Part shown: piece by piece, positions 46,999 through 55,735 of the stretch | Position numbering within the stretch: position 1 is the stretch's first letter | Layout: each line of letters begins with the position of its first letter | DNA from: Algoriphagus sp. NG3 | GTDB lineage: Bacteria > Bacteroidota > Bacteroidia > Cytophagales > Cyclobacteriaceae | Direction of reading: 5' to 3' | Assembly: GCF_034119865.1 (NCBI RefSeq) | Contig: NZ_CP139421.1 | Coordinates: 5,827,455-5,891,454, forward strand | DNA: 64,000 nt | The notes under the pieces: model-generated | Database searches by the model: none | The model's input: the letters and a program-made list of their open reading frames with translations, nothing else | What the model was told of the DNA's origin: nothing | Made by a program: the position numbers and the translations under genes

Positions 46999-48011
46999 TG
47001 ATTATTGACTTAAGAAGCGATACTGTCACCCGGCCTACGGATGGGATGAAGGAAGCGATGTTTGCTGCTCCCGTGGGAGATGATGTGTTTGGGGAAGATC
47101 CTACAGTGAATGCTCTGGAAGAAAAAGCCGCTAAGCTCTTTGATATGGAAGCGTCTCTTTTTTGTCCTTCTGGCACGATGACTAATCAGATTGCCATCCG
47201 ACTTCACACCCGTATCCAATCGGAGGTGATTTGCCATAAGTATTCCCATGTTTACCTCTATGAGGGTGGAGGTATCATGTCTAATTCCCTGGCTTCTGTT
47301 AAGTTGTTGGAGGGGGATCTGGGTAAAATCTCAGCAGAACAAGTCAAAGCAGCAATCAATCCCGATGATGTGCATGCGCCCGAGACAACCTTGGTGTCTT
47401 TAGAAAACACCATGAACAAGGGAGGGGGAAGTATTTATACCCTCGAAGAAGTCAAGCCTATCCGCCAGATCTGTGATGAAAACGGGCTGAAATTGCATTT
47501 GGATGGAGCAAGGCTTTTTAATGCATTGGTTGAATCAGGTGAAAGTACTGCCAGTTGGGGGGCACAGTTTGATACTATCTCCATTTGCCTTAGCAAAGGG
47601 CTGGGATGTCCGGTGGGCTCATTGCTTCTTGGTACCAAAGCTGACATCAAACGCGCTAGAAAGGTGAGGAAAGTTTGGGGTGGAGGGATGAGACAGGCGG
47701 GTTTCTTGGCTGCTGCTGGGATATATGCCTTGGATAATCATGTGGAGCGATTGGCCGATGATCATGCAAGAGCTAGAGTATTGGGAGAGATGTTATTGAA
47801 GCTGCCATTTGTGTCAGAAGTTTTTCCTGTTGTCACCAACATCGTGATTGCAAGACTGGATGGTATTTTGCCAGATGAGTTCTTGAGGAAACTTGCTGAA
47901 AAGGATATCAAGGCTGTAAAATTTGGGTCTGATTTAGTGAGATTTGTGACACATCTGGATTTTGAAGATGAGCAGTTGGAGGAGTTTTGTGAGCAAGTTT
48001 TAAACTTATAA
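46998..48011 (+). CDS. ltaE: Low-specificity L-threonine aldolase
   Basis: A 337-residue PLP enzyme. [18 protein letters not shown] opens the protein, [15 protein letters not shown] follows, and the PLP lysine lies in [13 protein letters not shown]; the substrate loop [10 protein letters not shown] is present. It cleaves L-threonine or allo-threonine to glycine and acetaldehyde. It is coupled to the upstream GDPD gene. Confidence 0.94.
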   Translation: MIIDLRSDTVTRPTDGMKEAMFAAPVGDDVFGEDPTVNALEEKAAKLFDMEASLFCPSGTMTNQIAIRLHTRIQSEVICHKYSHVYLYEGGGIMSNSLASVKLLEGDLGKISAEQVKAAINPDDVHAPETTLVSLENTMNKGGGSIYTLEEVKPIRQICDENGLKLHLDGARLFNALVESGESTASWGAQFDTISICLSKGLGCPVGSLLLGTKADIKRARKVRKVWGGGMRQAGFLAAAGIYALDNHVERLADDHARARVLGEMLLKLPFVSEVFPVVTNIVIARLDGILPDEFLRKLAEKDIKAVKFGSDLVRFVTHLDFEDEQLEEFCEQVLNL

Positions 48012-48038
48012 TCTTCAGACAGCTTTTGTCAAAACTAT

Positions 48039-48061
48039 CAGGCCTGCGAAGGCCTTTTTTC
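48039..48061 (+). terminator. Intrinsic terminator of ltaE
   Basis: AGGCCT-GCGA-AGGCCT hairpin (48040-48055) followed by T residues. Confidence 0.8.
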
Positions 48062-48101
48062 ATTTCTCCCTATCTTGCCTCTTGAATCTAGATTCTTCAA
48101 A

Positions 48102-49364
48102 ATGAACAATACTCCCCTAGCAGAACGCATGCGTCCTACCCGATTGGAAGACCTGATCGGACAGGAACATTTATCTTCGTCCAAGTCATTTTTGTTTAAA
48201 GCGATAAAATCTGGTAATGTGCCCTCCTTGATACTCTGGGGGCCTCCAGGCGTAGGAAAAACCACAATAGCCAATATTATTGCAAATGAGATTAAAGCAC
48301 CTTTCTATACACTCTCGGCAATCAGCTCCGGAGTGAAAGATATCCGTGAAGTCATTGAAAAAGCAAAATTTCAACAGGGTGTTGTTCTTTTTATCGATGA
48401 AATCCACCGCTTTAATAAATCCCAACAGGATGCCCTCCTAGGAGCTGTAGAAAAAGGAGTTATCCGCCTGATCGGAGCGACTACGGAAAACCCTTCTTTT
48501 GAAGTGAATGCGGCATTGCTTTCCAGGTGCCAGGTGTTCACCCTCAATTCCTTGGGTAGAGCAGAGTTGGAAGCGATGATTCGGCAGGCTTTAGAAAAGG
48601 ATGTGGATTTGAAAAAGCATACAGTAGAATTAAAGGAAACGGATGCTTTGTTACGGATTTCTGGGGGCGATGGGAGAAAATTGCTGAATCTGCTAGAGAT
48701 CGTAATCGATGGGATCAATGAGGATCCTTGCGTCATTACGGACGAAAAAGTGATGCAGATAGCCCAGCAAAAGGTTGCACTCTATGACAAGTCTGGAGAG
48801 CAGCATTACGATATTATTTCAGCCTTCATAAAATCTATCCGTGGCTCCGACCCGAATGCCGCAGTGTACTGGCTAGCTAGGATGATAGAAGGGGGAGAAG
48901 ATGTGAAATTTATTGCCAGACGTTTGGTGATTTTGGCTTCGGAAGACATCGGGAATGCCAATCCCAATGCCTTGCTGTTGGCTACTAACTGCTTTGACGC
49001 AGTCAAACTGATAGGATATCCCGAGTCGAGGATAATCCTTTCCCAATGCGTGACTTACTTGGCCAGCTCGCCCAAAAGCAATGCTTCCTACATGGCGATC
49101 AACCAAGCACAGGCTTTGGTGAGGGAAAAAGGTGATCTGTCTGTTCCGCTTCATTTACGCAATGCCCCTACCAAATTGATGAAGGATTTGAACTATGGTA
49201 AAGCCTATAAGTATTCCCATGATTTCCCCGGAAACTTTGTGGCGCAGGAATTTTTACCAGACGAAATCAAGGGATTGAAGCTCTATGACCCAGGAGAAAA
49301 CGCACGGGAAAATGAGCTGAGAAGATACCTGAGTTCGAAGTGGCAGGGGAAATATGGGTATTGA
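48102..49364 (+). CDS. rarA: Replication-associated recombination protein A (AAA+ ATPase)
   Basis: A 420-residue AAA+ ATPase. It starts [20 protein letters not shown], has Walker [11 protein letters not shown], Walker [20 protein letters not shown] and sensor [11 protein letters not shown], then the RarA-specific [22 protein letters not shown] and [18 protein letters not shown]. RarA acts at stalled replication forks. The ATG at 48102 is preferred over a TTG at 48075. Confidence 0.95.
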   Translation: MNNTPLAERMRPTRLEDLIGQEHLSSSKSFLFKAIKSGNVPSLILWGPPGVGKTTIANIIANEIKAPFYTLSAISSGVKDIREVIEKAKFQQGVVLFIDEIHRFNKSQQDALLGAVEKGVIRLIGATTENPSFEVNAALLSRCQVFTLNSLGRAELEAMIRQALEKDVDLKKHTVELKETDALLRISGGDGRKLLNLLEIVIDGINEDPCVITDEKVMQIAQQKVALYDKSGEQHYDIISAFIKSIRGSDPNAAVYWLARMIEGGEDVKFIARRLVILASEDIGNANPNALLLATNCFDAVKLIGYPESRIILSQCVTYLASSPKSNASYMAINQAQALVREKGDLSVPLHLRNAPTKLMKDLNYGKAYKYSHDFPGNFVAQEFLPDEIKGLKLYDPGENARENELRRYLSSKWQGKYGY

Positions 49365-49469
49365 AAAAAGTTTGAAATATAAAATACGAAATCTGAAGTG
49401 ATATACCTTCCCGTTTTTCATCCTAAGATAGCGAATGAAGAGCATTGAATACTGAATATTGGTGTTTTG

Positions 49470-49525
49470 ACAACCTTTCAACTTTCTAACTTTCCAACAT
49501 TTAACTCTACAAACCTACAAACCCC
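49470..49525. repeat. Degenerate short tandem repeat (CAACYTTY-like)
   Basis: A pyrimidine-rich run of about 9-11-bp units such as CAACCTTTCAACTTTCTAAC, then CTTTCCAACATTTAAC and ACAAACCTACAAACC. It has no coding or RNA signal and lies in the rarA-marR spacer. Confidence 0.4.
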
Positions 49526-49542
49526 ATAAAAATTATAGAGAA

Positions 49543-49574
49543 TTGTTTTGCGAACCGTATTTTTCATATATTTG
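49543..49574 (+). promoter_or_regulatory. Promoter of the marR operon
   Basis: TTG at 49543-49545, a 21-bp spacer and TATATTTG at 49567-49574 (exact TAnnTTTG). The predicted start of transcription lies inside the operator just downstream. Confidence 0.7.
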
Positions 49575-49596
49575 TCATACTAACTATTGGTATGAC
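49574..49596. promoter_or_regulatory. MarR-type operator
   Basis: A perfect 7-bp inverted repeat GTCATAC-N9-GTATGAC that spans the transcription start and the ATG of the MarR gene. Its position between promoter and coding region suggests negative autoregulation. Confidence 0.65.
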
Positions 49597-50041
49597 ACAG
49601 GAGCAGTATTCTAAGTATTCATTTCTATTGGACCGTACGGCCCGTAAAGTGAAGCAATATGCTCAGCAGCAGTTCAAATCAGGAGATTTTGATGTGACAG
49701 TAGACCAGTGGTTGGTGCTGAAGAATCTATCAGAAAATGATCTTTTGAGTCAGACGGAGCTTGCCAATTTGGTCTTTAAGGATCATCCTACGCTGACCCG
49801 AATTATCGATTTGTTGTGTAAAAAGGGGTACGTAGAACGGGTTCCACATCCTCAGGATAGGAGGAGTTTTCAGCTGCATTTGACAGAATCAGGTGTGTCC
49901 AAGGTAGTCTCTTTGCGGCCGGAGATTCATCAGATCAGAGAGAAAGCGTGGGAAAATCTGAGTCCCCATGATTTCGAAGAGTTTAAGCGTATTCTTGATA
50001 CGATTTATCAGAATCTCAATGGAGATTCGCTTGATCAATAA
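49592..50041 (+). CDS. MarR-family transcriptional regulator
   Basis: A 149-residue winged-helix regulator: DQWLVLKNLSENDLLSQTELAN, helix-turn-helix DHPTLTRIIDLLCKKGYVER and wing HPQDRRSFQLHLTESG. The operator at 49574-49596 overlaps its start. It precedes the ferredoxin reductase gene by 57 bp and may regulate the reductase and ferredoxin as well as itself. Confidence 0.92.
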   Translation: MTQEQYSKYSFLLDRTARKVKQYAQQQFKSGDFDVTVDQWLVLKNLSENDLLSQTELANLVFKDHPTLTRIIDLLCKKGYVERVPHPQDRRSFQLHLTESGVSKVVSLRPEIHQIREKAWENLSPHDFEEFKRILDTIYQNLNGDSLDQ

Positions 50042-50098
50042 TCAGTTAATAATTAAAGAGAGTTTACAACCGGGTAATTTCCCAAATATTCATCCATC

Positions 50099-51103
50099 AT
50101 GATCCATACAGACCTTTGTATTATCGGAGCCGGCCCAGTAGGCCTATTTGCAGTATTCGAAGCTGGTTTGCTGAAAATGCGCTGTCATCTTATTGATGCC
50201 CTGCCTCAGGTGGGTGGTCAACTTTCGGAGATCTATCCTCAGAAGCCTATTTATGATATCCCAGGATATCCTGAAGTTAACGCACAGGATTTGGTGGATA
50301 ATCTGATGGAGCAGGCAAAGCCATTTTCTCCTACCTTCACATTAGGTGAGCGAGTAGATCACTTGGACAAGCAAGAAGACGGATCGTTTATAGTGACTAC
50401 CAGCGATAAAACCAAAGTTCATGCGCAGGTGATAGTCATAGCAGGAGGTTTGGGATGCTTCGAGCCGAGAAAACCTGTGGTGGATAATTTGGAGAAGTTT
50501 GAAGGAAAAGGAGTAACCTACATGGTGAAAAATCCTGAGACGTTCCGGGATAAGAATGTGGTATTAGCCGGGGGTGGGGACTCTGCCTTGGACTGGACTA
50601 TTTTCCTTTCCAAAGTTGCAAAAAGAGTGACTTTGGTACATAGAAATGAGACTTTCCGTGGAGCACCTGATTCTGCTGCCAAAGTGTTTGATTTAGCCAA
50701 CAATGGCAAAATTGATTTGATCCTTTCTGCTAACCTTAAAGAGCTGGGTGGAAATGGCAAACTGGATTCCGTGACTTTCGTGGATAAATCCAAAATTGAC
50801 ATCAAACTTGAAGCTGATTATTTGATTCCTCTGTTTGGATTGAGCCCAAAACTCGGACCGATAGCAGATTGGGGTTTGAGTATAGACAAAAACGCCATTG
50901 AAGTAGATACCCGTGATTACTCTACTGGAGTGGAACGCATCTATGCGATCGGTGATATCAATACGTATCCAGGAAAGTTGAAACTGATTCTTTGTGGATT
51001 CCACGAAGCGGCGATCATGATGCATTCTGCATTTAAATATGTGTATCCAGATCAGAAATTGAGCTTCAAATACACAACCGTTAATGGTGTAAATTCATTT
51101 TAA
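50099..51103 (+). CDS. Ferredoxin/flavodoxin-NADP+ reductase, TrxR-like (YumC) type
   Basis: A 334-residue flavoprotein with FAD motif LCIIGAGPVGLFAVFEAG, QVGGQLSEIYPQKPIYDIPGYP, NADP motif VVLAGGGDSALDWTIFLS, and YAIGDINTYPGKLKLILCGFHEAA at the C-terminus. It has no redox CxxC of thioredoxin reductase, which fits the ferredoxin-NADP reductase of this fold. The 2Fe-2S ferredoxin gene follows after 15 bp, probably its partner. Confidence 0.93.
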   Translation: MIHTDLCIIGAGPVGLFAVFEAGLLKMRCHLIDALPQVGGQLSEIYPQKPIYDIPGYPEVNAQDLVDNLMEQAKPFSPTFTLGERVDHLDKQEDGSFIVTTSDKTKVHAQVIVIAGGLGCFEPRKPVVDNLEKFEGKGVTYMVKNPETFRDKNVVLAGGGDSALDWTIFLSKVAKRVTLVHRNETFRGAPDSAAKVFDLANNGKIDLILSANLKELGGNGKLDSVTFVDKSKIDIKLEADYLIPLFGLSPKLGPIADWGLSIDKNAIEVDTRDYSTGVERIYAIGDINTYPGKLKLILCGFHEAAIMMHSAFKYVYPDQKLSFKYTTVNGVNSF

Positions 51104-51118
51104 TTCTATTTTTGCGGC

Positions 51119-51439
51119 ATGATTAATTTCACTGTAGAAGATCAGGACGGAAACCGTCAGGAATGTGAAGCCCCGGATGATATGGGCTTCAACTTGATGG
51201 AAATCCTCAAAGCATACGAATATCCTATTTTGGCTACCTGCGGGGGCATGGCTCTGTGTGGCACTTGCCATATCGAAGTATTGGAGGGGAAAGATGAACT
51301 AGGCGAAGCCACAGATCCTGAATTGGATCAGTTGGAGACCATGCCAGAATACTTTCCTACTTCACGACTTGCCTGTCAGATCCGAATTGGTGATGTACTG
51401 GAAGGTGCTGTACTCAAACTTAGAGGAGAAGATCAGTAA
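51119..51439 (+). CDS. 2Fe-2S ferredoxin, adrenodoxin/ISC type
   Basis: A 106-residue ferredoxin. The cluster cysteines lie in ATCGGMALCGTCHIEV (C-x5-C-x2-C) and RLACQIRI. The DELDQLE-like helix (TDPELDQLETMPEYF) matches adrenodoxin-type ferredoxins, which carry electrons for Fe-S assembly or cytochrome P450s. It is immediately downstream of the reductase gene. Confidence 0.93.
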   Translation: MINFTVEDQDGNRQECEAPDDMGFNLMEILKAYEYPILATCGGMALCGTCHIEVLEGKDELGEATDPELDQLETMPEYFPTSRLACQIRIGDVLEGAVLKLRGEDQ

Positions 51440-51463
51440 GCTGACTTTCAATAAAAATTCTTA

Positions 51464-51490
51464 AAGCCACTCAGCAATGGGTGGTTTTTT
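51464..51490 (+). terminator. Intrinsic terminator of the ferredoxin operon
   Basis: AAGCCACTCA pairs with TGGGTGGTTT (G-U pairs) and runs into about eight T. Confidence 0.75.
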
Positions 51491-51503
51491 TTTATTTTAG
51501 AGA

Positions 51504-52259
51504 ATGATGAAGTATTTATTGACTTTAGTATTGTTGATTTTTGGTATCAGGGCTTCTTTAGCGTGCAAATGTGAAATACCTACGATTGCTGTTAGTTACG
51601 TTTCGGCCGATTTCGTCGCCAGACTTAAAATTCTTAAAGTTTACCCAAATCAAAGAGAGGAGGATTATTATAAAGCGGATATTGAGGTTTTAGAGTTATA
51701 TAAAGGCCCAAGAATTGAATCTATTTATATCGGTGGTCGGAGTGATGGCAAATTAGGAACTTCTTGTGATGTCTTTTTCCCAGAAGGTTCGGATCTTTTA
51801 GTGGCTGCTAGGGCGGAACCCAATGGTAAGATCTTGTTTGGTGCATGCTCATTTACCTATGATTTTGATAGAAGTAGGGATGATCGCTTGTATGCATTAA
51901 AGGCCATAGAATTTTTAAGTCAAAAATATGGTGCGCTTACTTTACATTATAGGCCTATTATATCATCTAATTACTATGATTTTCTGTTTAGTAAAAAGGG
52001 CATACAATTAAATGGAGAATTTGCGATTTATGAAGTTGTACTTGACGATCACATTAGTCCTTCAGAGGTTAAGGTTATAAAAGGGTTTGGTGAAGAGGTG
52101 GATTCAGAGCTTGTAGATGAACTCCTAAAGTCAAAATGGGAAATTAGATTTTACCCCAAGGAAGATGAGATCGATGGAACAATAAGTGTAATAGTTCCAG
52201 TATTTTATTACCCCGCAGAGAGAGGCGAAAAGAGTTTTTTGAGCACTTTTGTATTATAA
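51504..52259 (+). CDS. Secreted protein with TIMP/NTR-like N-terminal domain
   Basis: A 251-residue protein. The signal peptide ends at Ala20, leaving a mature N-terminal Cys-Lys-Cys. The pattern resembles animal TIMPs: CxC at the mature terminus, then DFVARLKILKVY, YKADIEVLELYKG, SCDVFFPEGSDLLVAA and KILFGACSFTYDF, with four cysteines at matching places. The remaining ~110 residues (from about 140) are unassigned. Bacterial NTR-like proteins are uncharacterised, so protease inhibition is only a possibility. Confidence 0.6.
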   Translation: MMKYLLTLVLLIFGIRASLACKCEIPTIAVSYVSADFVARLKILKVYPNQREEDYYKADIEVLELYKGPRIESIYIGGRSDGKLGTSCDVFFPEGSDLLVAARAEPNGKILFGACSFTYDFDRSRDDRLYALKAIEFLSQKYGALTLHYRPIISSNYYDFLFSKKGIQLNGEFAIYEVVLDDHISPSEVKVIKGFGEEVDSELVDELLKSKWEIRFYPKEDEIDGTISVIVPVFYYPAERGEKSFLSTFVL

Positions 52260-52332
52260 GAAAATCTAAGTTTAGTTTTAATTCATGTCTATTCAATGTG
52301 TATCTTGCTAATTGCGATCATACTTATTGCCC

Positions 52333-52779
52333 ATGAAAACTATCACCTTCCTTTTCTTTCTTCTAATCAGCTCATCCGCTTTTTGTCAAAACCCTTTGAA
52401 TACTAAAGGAGAATCCCAGGAGATTCTTGATTTGATCAGCTCCTATTCCAAAGCTAGGGATACAAAAGACACTGTTCTGCTCAAGGAAATTCTGGTTGAA
52501 GATATTGACCAGTTGGTGTCTTCCGGCGAATGGCGAAAAGGAATTGCCGCAGCTGTTCAGGGGATGATGCAAAGCTCATCAGAAAATCCAGGAGACCGTA
52601 CGTTGAAGGTGGAGTCTATTCGCTTTCTGAGTCTTGATGCGGCTATTGTAGATACACGCTACGAAATCAAAAATGCCTCAGGAACAATCCGGAAAATGTG
52701 GAGCACCTTCATAGTCATTACAGAAACTGAGCAATGGAAAATCTCTGCGATACGGAATATGCTCCCGGCAGGAAACTAG
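52333..52779 (+). CDS. Exported SnoaL/NTF2-like fold protein
   Basis: A 148-residue protein with signal peptide (MKTITFLFFLLISSSAFCQ) and an NTF2-like domain: ILDLISSYSKARDTKDTVLLKEILVEDIDQLVSSGEWRKG, LDAAIVDTRYEI and WSTFIVITETEQWKISAIRNM. The catalytic or ligand role is unknown. The ATG at 52333 is preferred over a TTG 21 bp upstream. It overlaps the convergent ATPase gene by 4 bp. Confidence 0.8.
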   Translation: MKTITFLFFLLISSSAFCQNPLNTKGESQEILDLISSYSKARDTKDTVLLKEILVEDIDQLVSSGEWRKGIAAAVQGMMQSSSENPGDRTLKVESIRFLSLDAAIVDTRYEIKNASGTIRKMWSTFIVITETEQWKISAIRNMLPAGN

Positions 52780-53912
52780 TCGATTGTCCATTCATTGAAG
52801 TTCTCTTTAGTTACTACAGCCCATTTTGCTGAAGGATACCCCTTTGCAAAAGCAGCTGGAATTTTAGATTTAGAAGAAGCCCATTTGCATTCAATTGCTT
52901 GTATTTCCTGCTTACTGTTGATCTCCAGTAAGTCGATTTCTTGCCCATCATAGGTTCTCCAAAAGAAGTATTGAGGGTTGTATCCTTTGGAACTGTTGTA
53001 TTTCATCCGTTCCACGATTATCCATTGCTCCCATAGTGCTCCCACATCATTTCTGAAGTTTAAAGGACTAAAATTGTTAATCAATGCATTTCGAATTCCA
53101 TTGTCATAGAAATACCATTTTCTTGACTTCGACACTTCCTTTCTAAGATTCTGACTAAATCCTCCCAGAGGAAAAATTATAAATACTTTTGAGAGTAAAT
53201 CTAGGTAACGATCTACTGTTTCTTTATTGATCTGAAGGCTGTTTCCCAGTTCTACGGTACTCACTTGGCTTCCAACTTGGAAAGCAAGTAGTTTCAACAA
53301 GCGAAGCAAAACGTCAGCGCCTTTGATCATTGTCAGCGCTAAAATATCCTTAAGCAGATAGGAATTGACTAAAGACTTCAAGTATTCTTCCTTCTCCTCA
53401 AGGGAGGGGAGATGGATTAATTCTGGATATCCTCCATAAATAAGTCTATTTGGTAGTTGATTAAGGGAATCTAATCTGTTTTCTGTTTTAGTTAATTCTG
53501 TTTGAGCGAGTGGTAAAAGAAGATATTCTAATTGCCTTCCTACCAGAGGTTCACCGGCATCATTCACCAAATCCAAGCTACTGCTGCCAGTAGCAATGAT
53601 AGTGATACCTTTTACAGAATCTATCATTAGCTTTAGGATTTTGCCGATATTGGGAATTGCCTGAGCCTCGTCAATGATGATCAGTTTTTTACCGCCAATT
53701 AACTGTGTGTAATTCGCTACAGTCCTGTTTTGTAAATATTCGGAAACCTGGATATCTTCTCCCAAAAGCATTAATGTGTTGTTCTCATGCTTCTGACGGA
53801 TGTTTTCAATTATAGTGGTTTTACCTGTTCTTCTACTGCCATATAGCATCAGCACCTTTTGTTTTCCAATTTGATTAACGAGCTTTTTCTCTATGAATCT
53901 TGGGATTTCCAT
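52776..53912 (-). CDS. AAA ATPase with DUF4143 C-terminal domain
   Basis: A 378-residue protein with Walker A YGSRRTGKTTII, Walker B KLIIIDEAQAIPN and a DUF4143 region with KWYFYDNGIRNALI and EIDLLEINSKQEIQAIECKW. The last resembles a PD-(D/E)xK nuclease core (E..D.L...ECK). These ATPases are widespread and mobile; their function is not established. It is preceded on its own side by 32-bp tandem repeats. Confidence 0.88.
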   Translation of the reverse strand: MEIPRFIEKKLVNQIGKQKVLMLYGSRRTGKTTIIENIRQKHENNTLMLLGEDIQVSEYLQNRTVANYTQLIGGKKLIIIDEAQAIPNIGKILKLMIDSVKGITIIATGSSSLDLVNDAGEPLVGRQLEYLLLPLAQTELTKTENRLDSLNQLPNRLIYGGYPELIHLPSLEEKEEYLKSLVNSYLLKDILALTMIKGADVLLRLLKLLAFQVGSQVSTVELGNSLQINKETVDRYLDLLSKVFIIFPLGGFSQNLRKEVSKSRKWYFYDNGIRNALINNFSPLNFRNDVGALWEQWIIVERMKYNSSKGYNPQYFFWRTYDGQEIDLLEINSKQEIQAIECKWASSKSKIPAAFAKGYPSAKWAVVTKENFNEWTID

Positions 53913-53922
53913 TGGTATAAAT

Positions 53923-53997
53923 ATTAATTAGGCTGGTTGACCAGCGCAATTTACATTAATTAGGCTGGTTGACCAGCGCAATTTACATTAATTAGGC
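53923..53997. repeat. 32-bp tandem repeats with internal palindrome, ~2.3 copies
   Basis: Units begin at 53923, 53955 and 53987 (period 32 bp, the third partial). Each full unit holds the perfect palindrome GCTGGT-TG-ACCAGC within ATTAATTAG...CAATTTAC. The repeats begin about 11 bp before the DUF4143 ATPase start, a position suited to an operator array. Confidence 0.65.
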
Positions 53998-54476
53998 GGT
54001 TAGTACTGCTTTGCCGAGAATTTTCATTTTATAAGACAAGAAGTAAGCTTCGTTTTCCTATGCCTAATTTTCTCCCATACCATTTTTATGAAATAGAAAT
54101 TCATGGGGAAGGATCTTTTACGTAAACAGAAATAGCCATCTTATTTTTTGGTCAATTTCACCCTGAAATTTATTTCTCAAATGTCATCCCCCCAAACAAC
54201 ACTTTTACTTAACCCAGCATTGTATGAAATAATAAGTTAATTCTCCCTCATGACTGTTTGCCAGGTTGATAGTTGACCACGACAAAATTGATCTTGAAGC
54301 AGTCGGAAAAACTGGTATAAAGCAATTTGTATCCGTCTAATTTTTGGTCATTGTCTGATAATTAACTATTTTTTGAAAGTCTGTCATTTCCGGGAGCCAA
54401 AAAACAATTGATTTGTTGGCGTCACGGGAAAGGCTGATGCTCTCATTTATATTTAAACCCTTTAACCTAAAAAATC
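53998..54476. other. Gene-free intergenic region
   Basis: No open frame of note. One partial match to the TIR of the 13.9-kb element (TTAACCCAGCATTGTATGA near 54209) is visible, and nothing else. Confidence 0.4.
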
Positions 54477-54827
54477 ATGAATTTTAAGAAATTATCATTG
54501 CTCTGCTGTGTCTTAATGGTAGCAGGCATGACAGCTTATGCACAAAGCGACATCACAGGAAAATGGAAAACTACTTTAGCTGGCCCTCAAGGTGAAATGG
54601 AATTGACGTTCAACTATAAAGTCGATAATGGAACATTGACAGGTACGATAGCAAGTCAAATGGGTGAGATTCCCTTGGAAAACGGGAAAGTAGAAGCGAG
54701 TAAATTCAGCTATGACTTTGCTGTTCAGGATATGACGATTTCACACACTGGAGAGCTTATTTCTGAGGATGAGCTTAAAGTCGTATCTCAGCGCGGGGAA
54801 ATGAAGCTTACCCGGGTAAAGGAGTAA
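54477..54827 (+). CDS. Small exported beta-rich protein, unknown function
   Basis: A 116-residue protein with signal peptide (MNFKKLSLLCCVLMVAGMTAYAQ). The mature part alternates strand-like stretches (DITGKWKTTLAGPQGEMELTF, LTGTIASQMGEIPLENGKVE, DELKVVSQRGEMKLTRVKE), as in lipocalin-like or beta-barrel domains. Similar secreted proteins occur widely in Bacteroidota. It is monocistronic. No function is known to me. Confidence 0.8.
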   Translation: MNFKKLSLLCCVLMVAGMTAYAQSDITGKWKTTLAGPQGEMELTFNYKVDNGTLTGTIASQMGEIPLENGKVEASKFSYDFAVQDMTISHTGELISEDELKVVSQRGEMKLTRVKE

Positions 54828-54842
54828 AATAGTTATTATTTC

Positions 54843-54893
54843 CAGCACTCTATTTTAGCGGATAACCTGTTGAAATAGAGTGCTTTTTTTATA
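54843..54893 (+). terminator. Intrinsic terminator
   Basis: AGCACTCTATTT pairs with AAATAGAGTGCT around a ~17-nt loop, followed by a run of T. Confidence 0.8.
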
Positions 54894-54984
54894 GTGTGGG
54901 TGCAATCAGAAAGTTTCACATGGGCTAAAAATTAGCCTTTTAGGTGGTTTTATCTATTTTTGGAATGGTATTCTAAATAATTCA

Positions 54985-55731
54985 ATGGCAAATAAAAAAG
55001 CTAAGGCTATACTCAACTGGAGCGGAGGTAAGGATTCCGCACTTACACTTTACAAACTACAACAGTCCGAAGACTTTGAGATCGAATGTTTGCTGACCAG
55101 TATCAGTGAGAAATATCAGCGGATTTCCATGCATGGAGTTCGTTCGGAATTGCTGGAAATACAGGCAAAAAGTGTAGGGATTCCCTTGGTGAAAATGGAG
55201 ATTCCTGACATGCCGACAATGGAAGTATATGAGCAGACGATGCGAGAAACCCTTTCAGAGTTGAAAAATCAAGGAGTTACAGCATCTGTTTTTGGGGATA
55301 TTTTTCTGGAAGATCTAAGAACATATCGGGGAAATAAACTGGCAGAGTTGGATTTATTAGGTGTTTTCCCGCTGTGGAAGCAATCCACTGAGCTGCTGAT
55401 CCGGGAGTTCTTGGATCTGGGGTTTAAAACGATCACTACCTGCGTAAATGAGAAATATTTGGATAAAAGTTTTGTGGGTAGAGTAATTGACGAAGATTTT
55501 CTGAAAGACTTTCCTTCAGGTGTTGATCCCTGCGGAGAAAATGGTGAGTTCCACACCTTTGTCTTTGACGGGCCGATTTTTACCAAGCCTATTGAATTTG
55601 AAAAGGGAGAAGTGGTCTTACGGAAATATGAGGCACCTAAAACCGAAGATGAGACAGATCAGTGTTTTTCAAAGGAGAAAGAAGATCCTACAAAATATGG
55701 ATTCTGGTATTGTGATCTGATTCCGGTATAA
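54985..55731 (+). CDS. ATP-pyrophosphatase, Dph6-like (diphthine-ammonia ligase family)
   Basis: A 248-residue PP-loop enzyme: NWSGGKDSALTLYKL near residue 12-26 is the ATP-pyrophosphate motif. MHGVRSELLEIQAKSVGIPL and VFGDIFLEDLRTYRG follow, and CGENGEFHTFVFDGP near the end is the Dph6 signature. Archaeal/eukaryotic Dph6 amidates diphthine on EF2; bacteria lack diphthamide, so the substrate here is unknown. A TATTTTTG -7-like element lies at 54955-54962. Confidence 0.88.
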   Translation: MANKKAKAILNWSGGKDSALTLYKLQQSEDFEIECLLTSISEKYQRISMHGVRSELLEIQAKSVGIPLVKMEIPDMPTMEVYEQTMRETLSELKNQGVTASVFGDIFLEDLRTYRGNKLAELDLLGVFPLWKQSTELLIREFLDLGFKTITTCVNEKYLDKSFVGRVIDEDFLKDFPSGVDPCGENGEFHTFVFDGPIFTKPIEFEKGEVVLRKYEAPKTEDETDQCFSKEKEDPTKYGFWYCDLIPV

Positions 55732-55735
55732 CAGG

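Noticed and set aside
53923..53997. CRISPR array
   Set aside because: The units are head-to-tail with no unique spacers, fewer than three full copies, and there are no cas genes.
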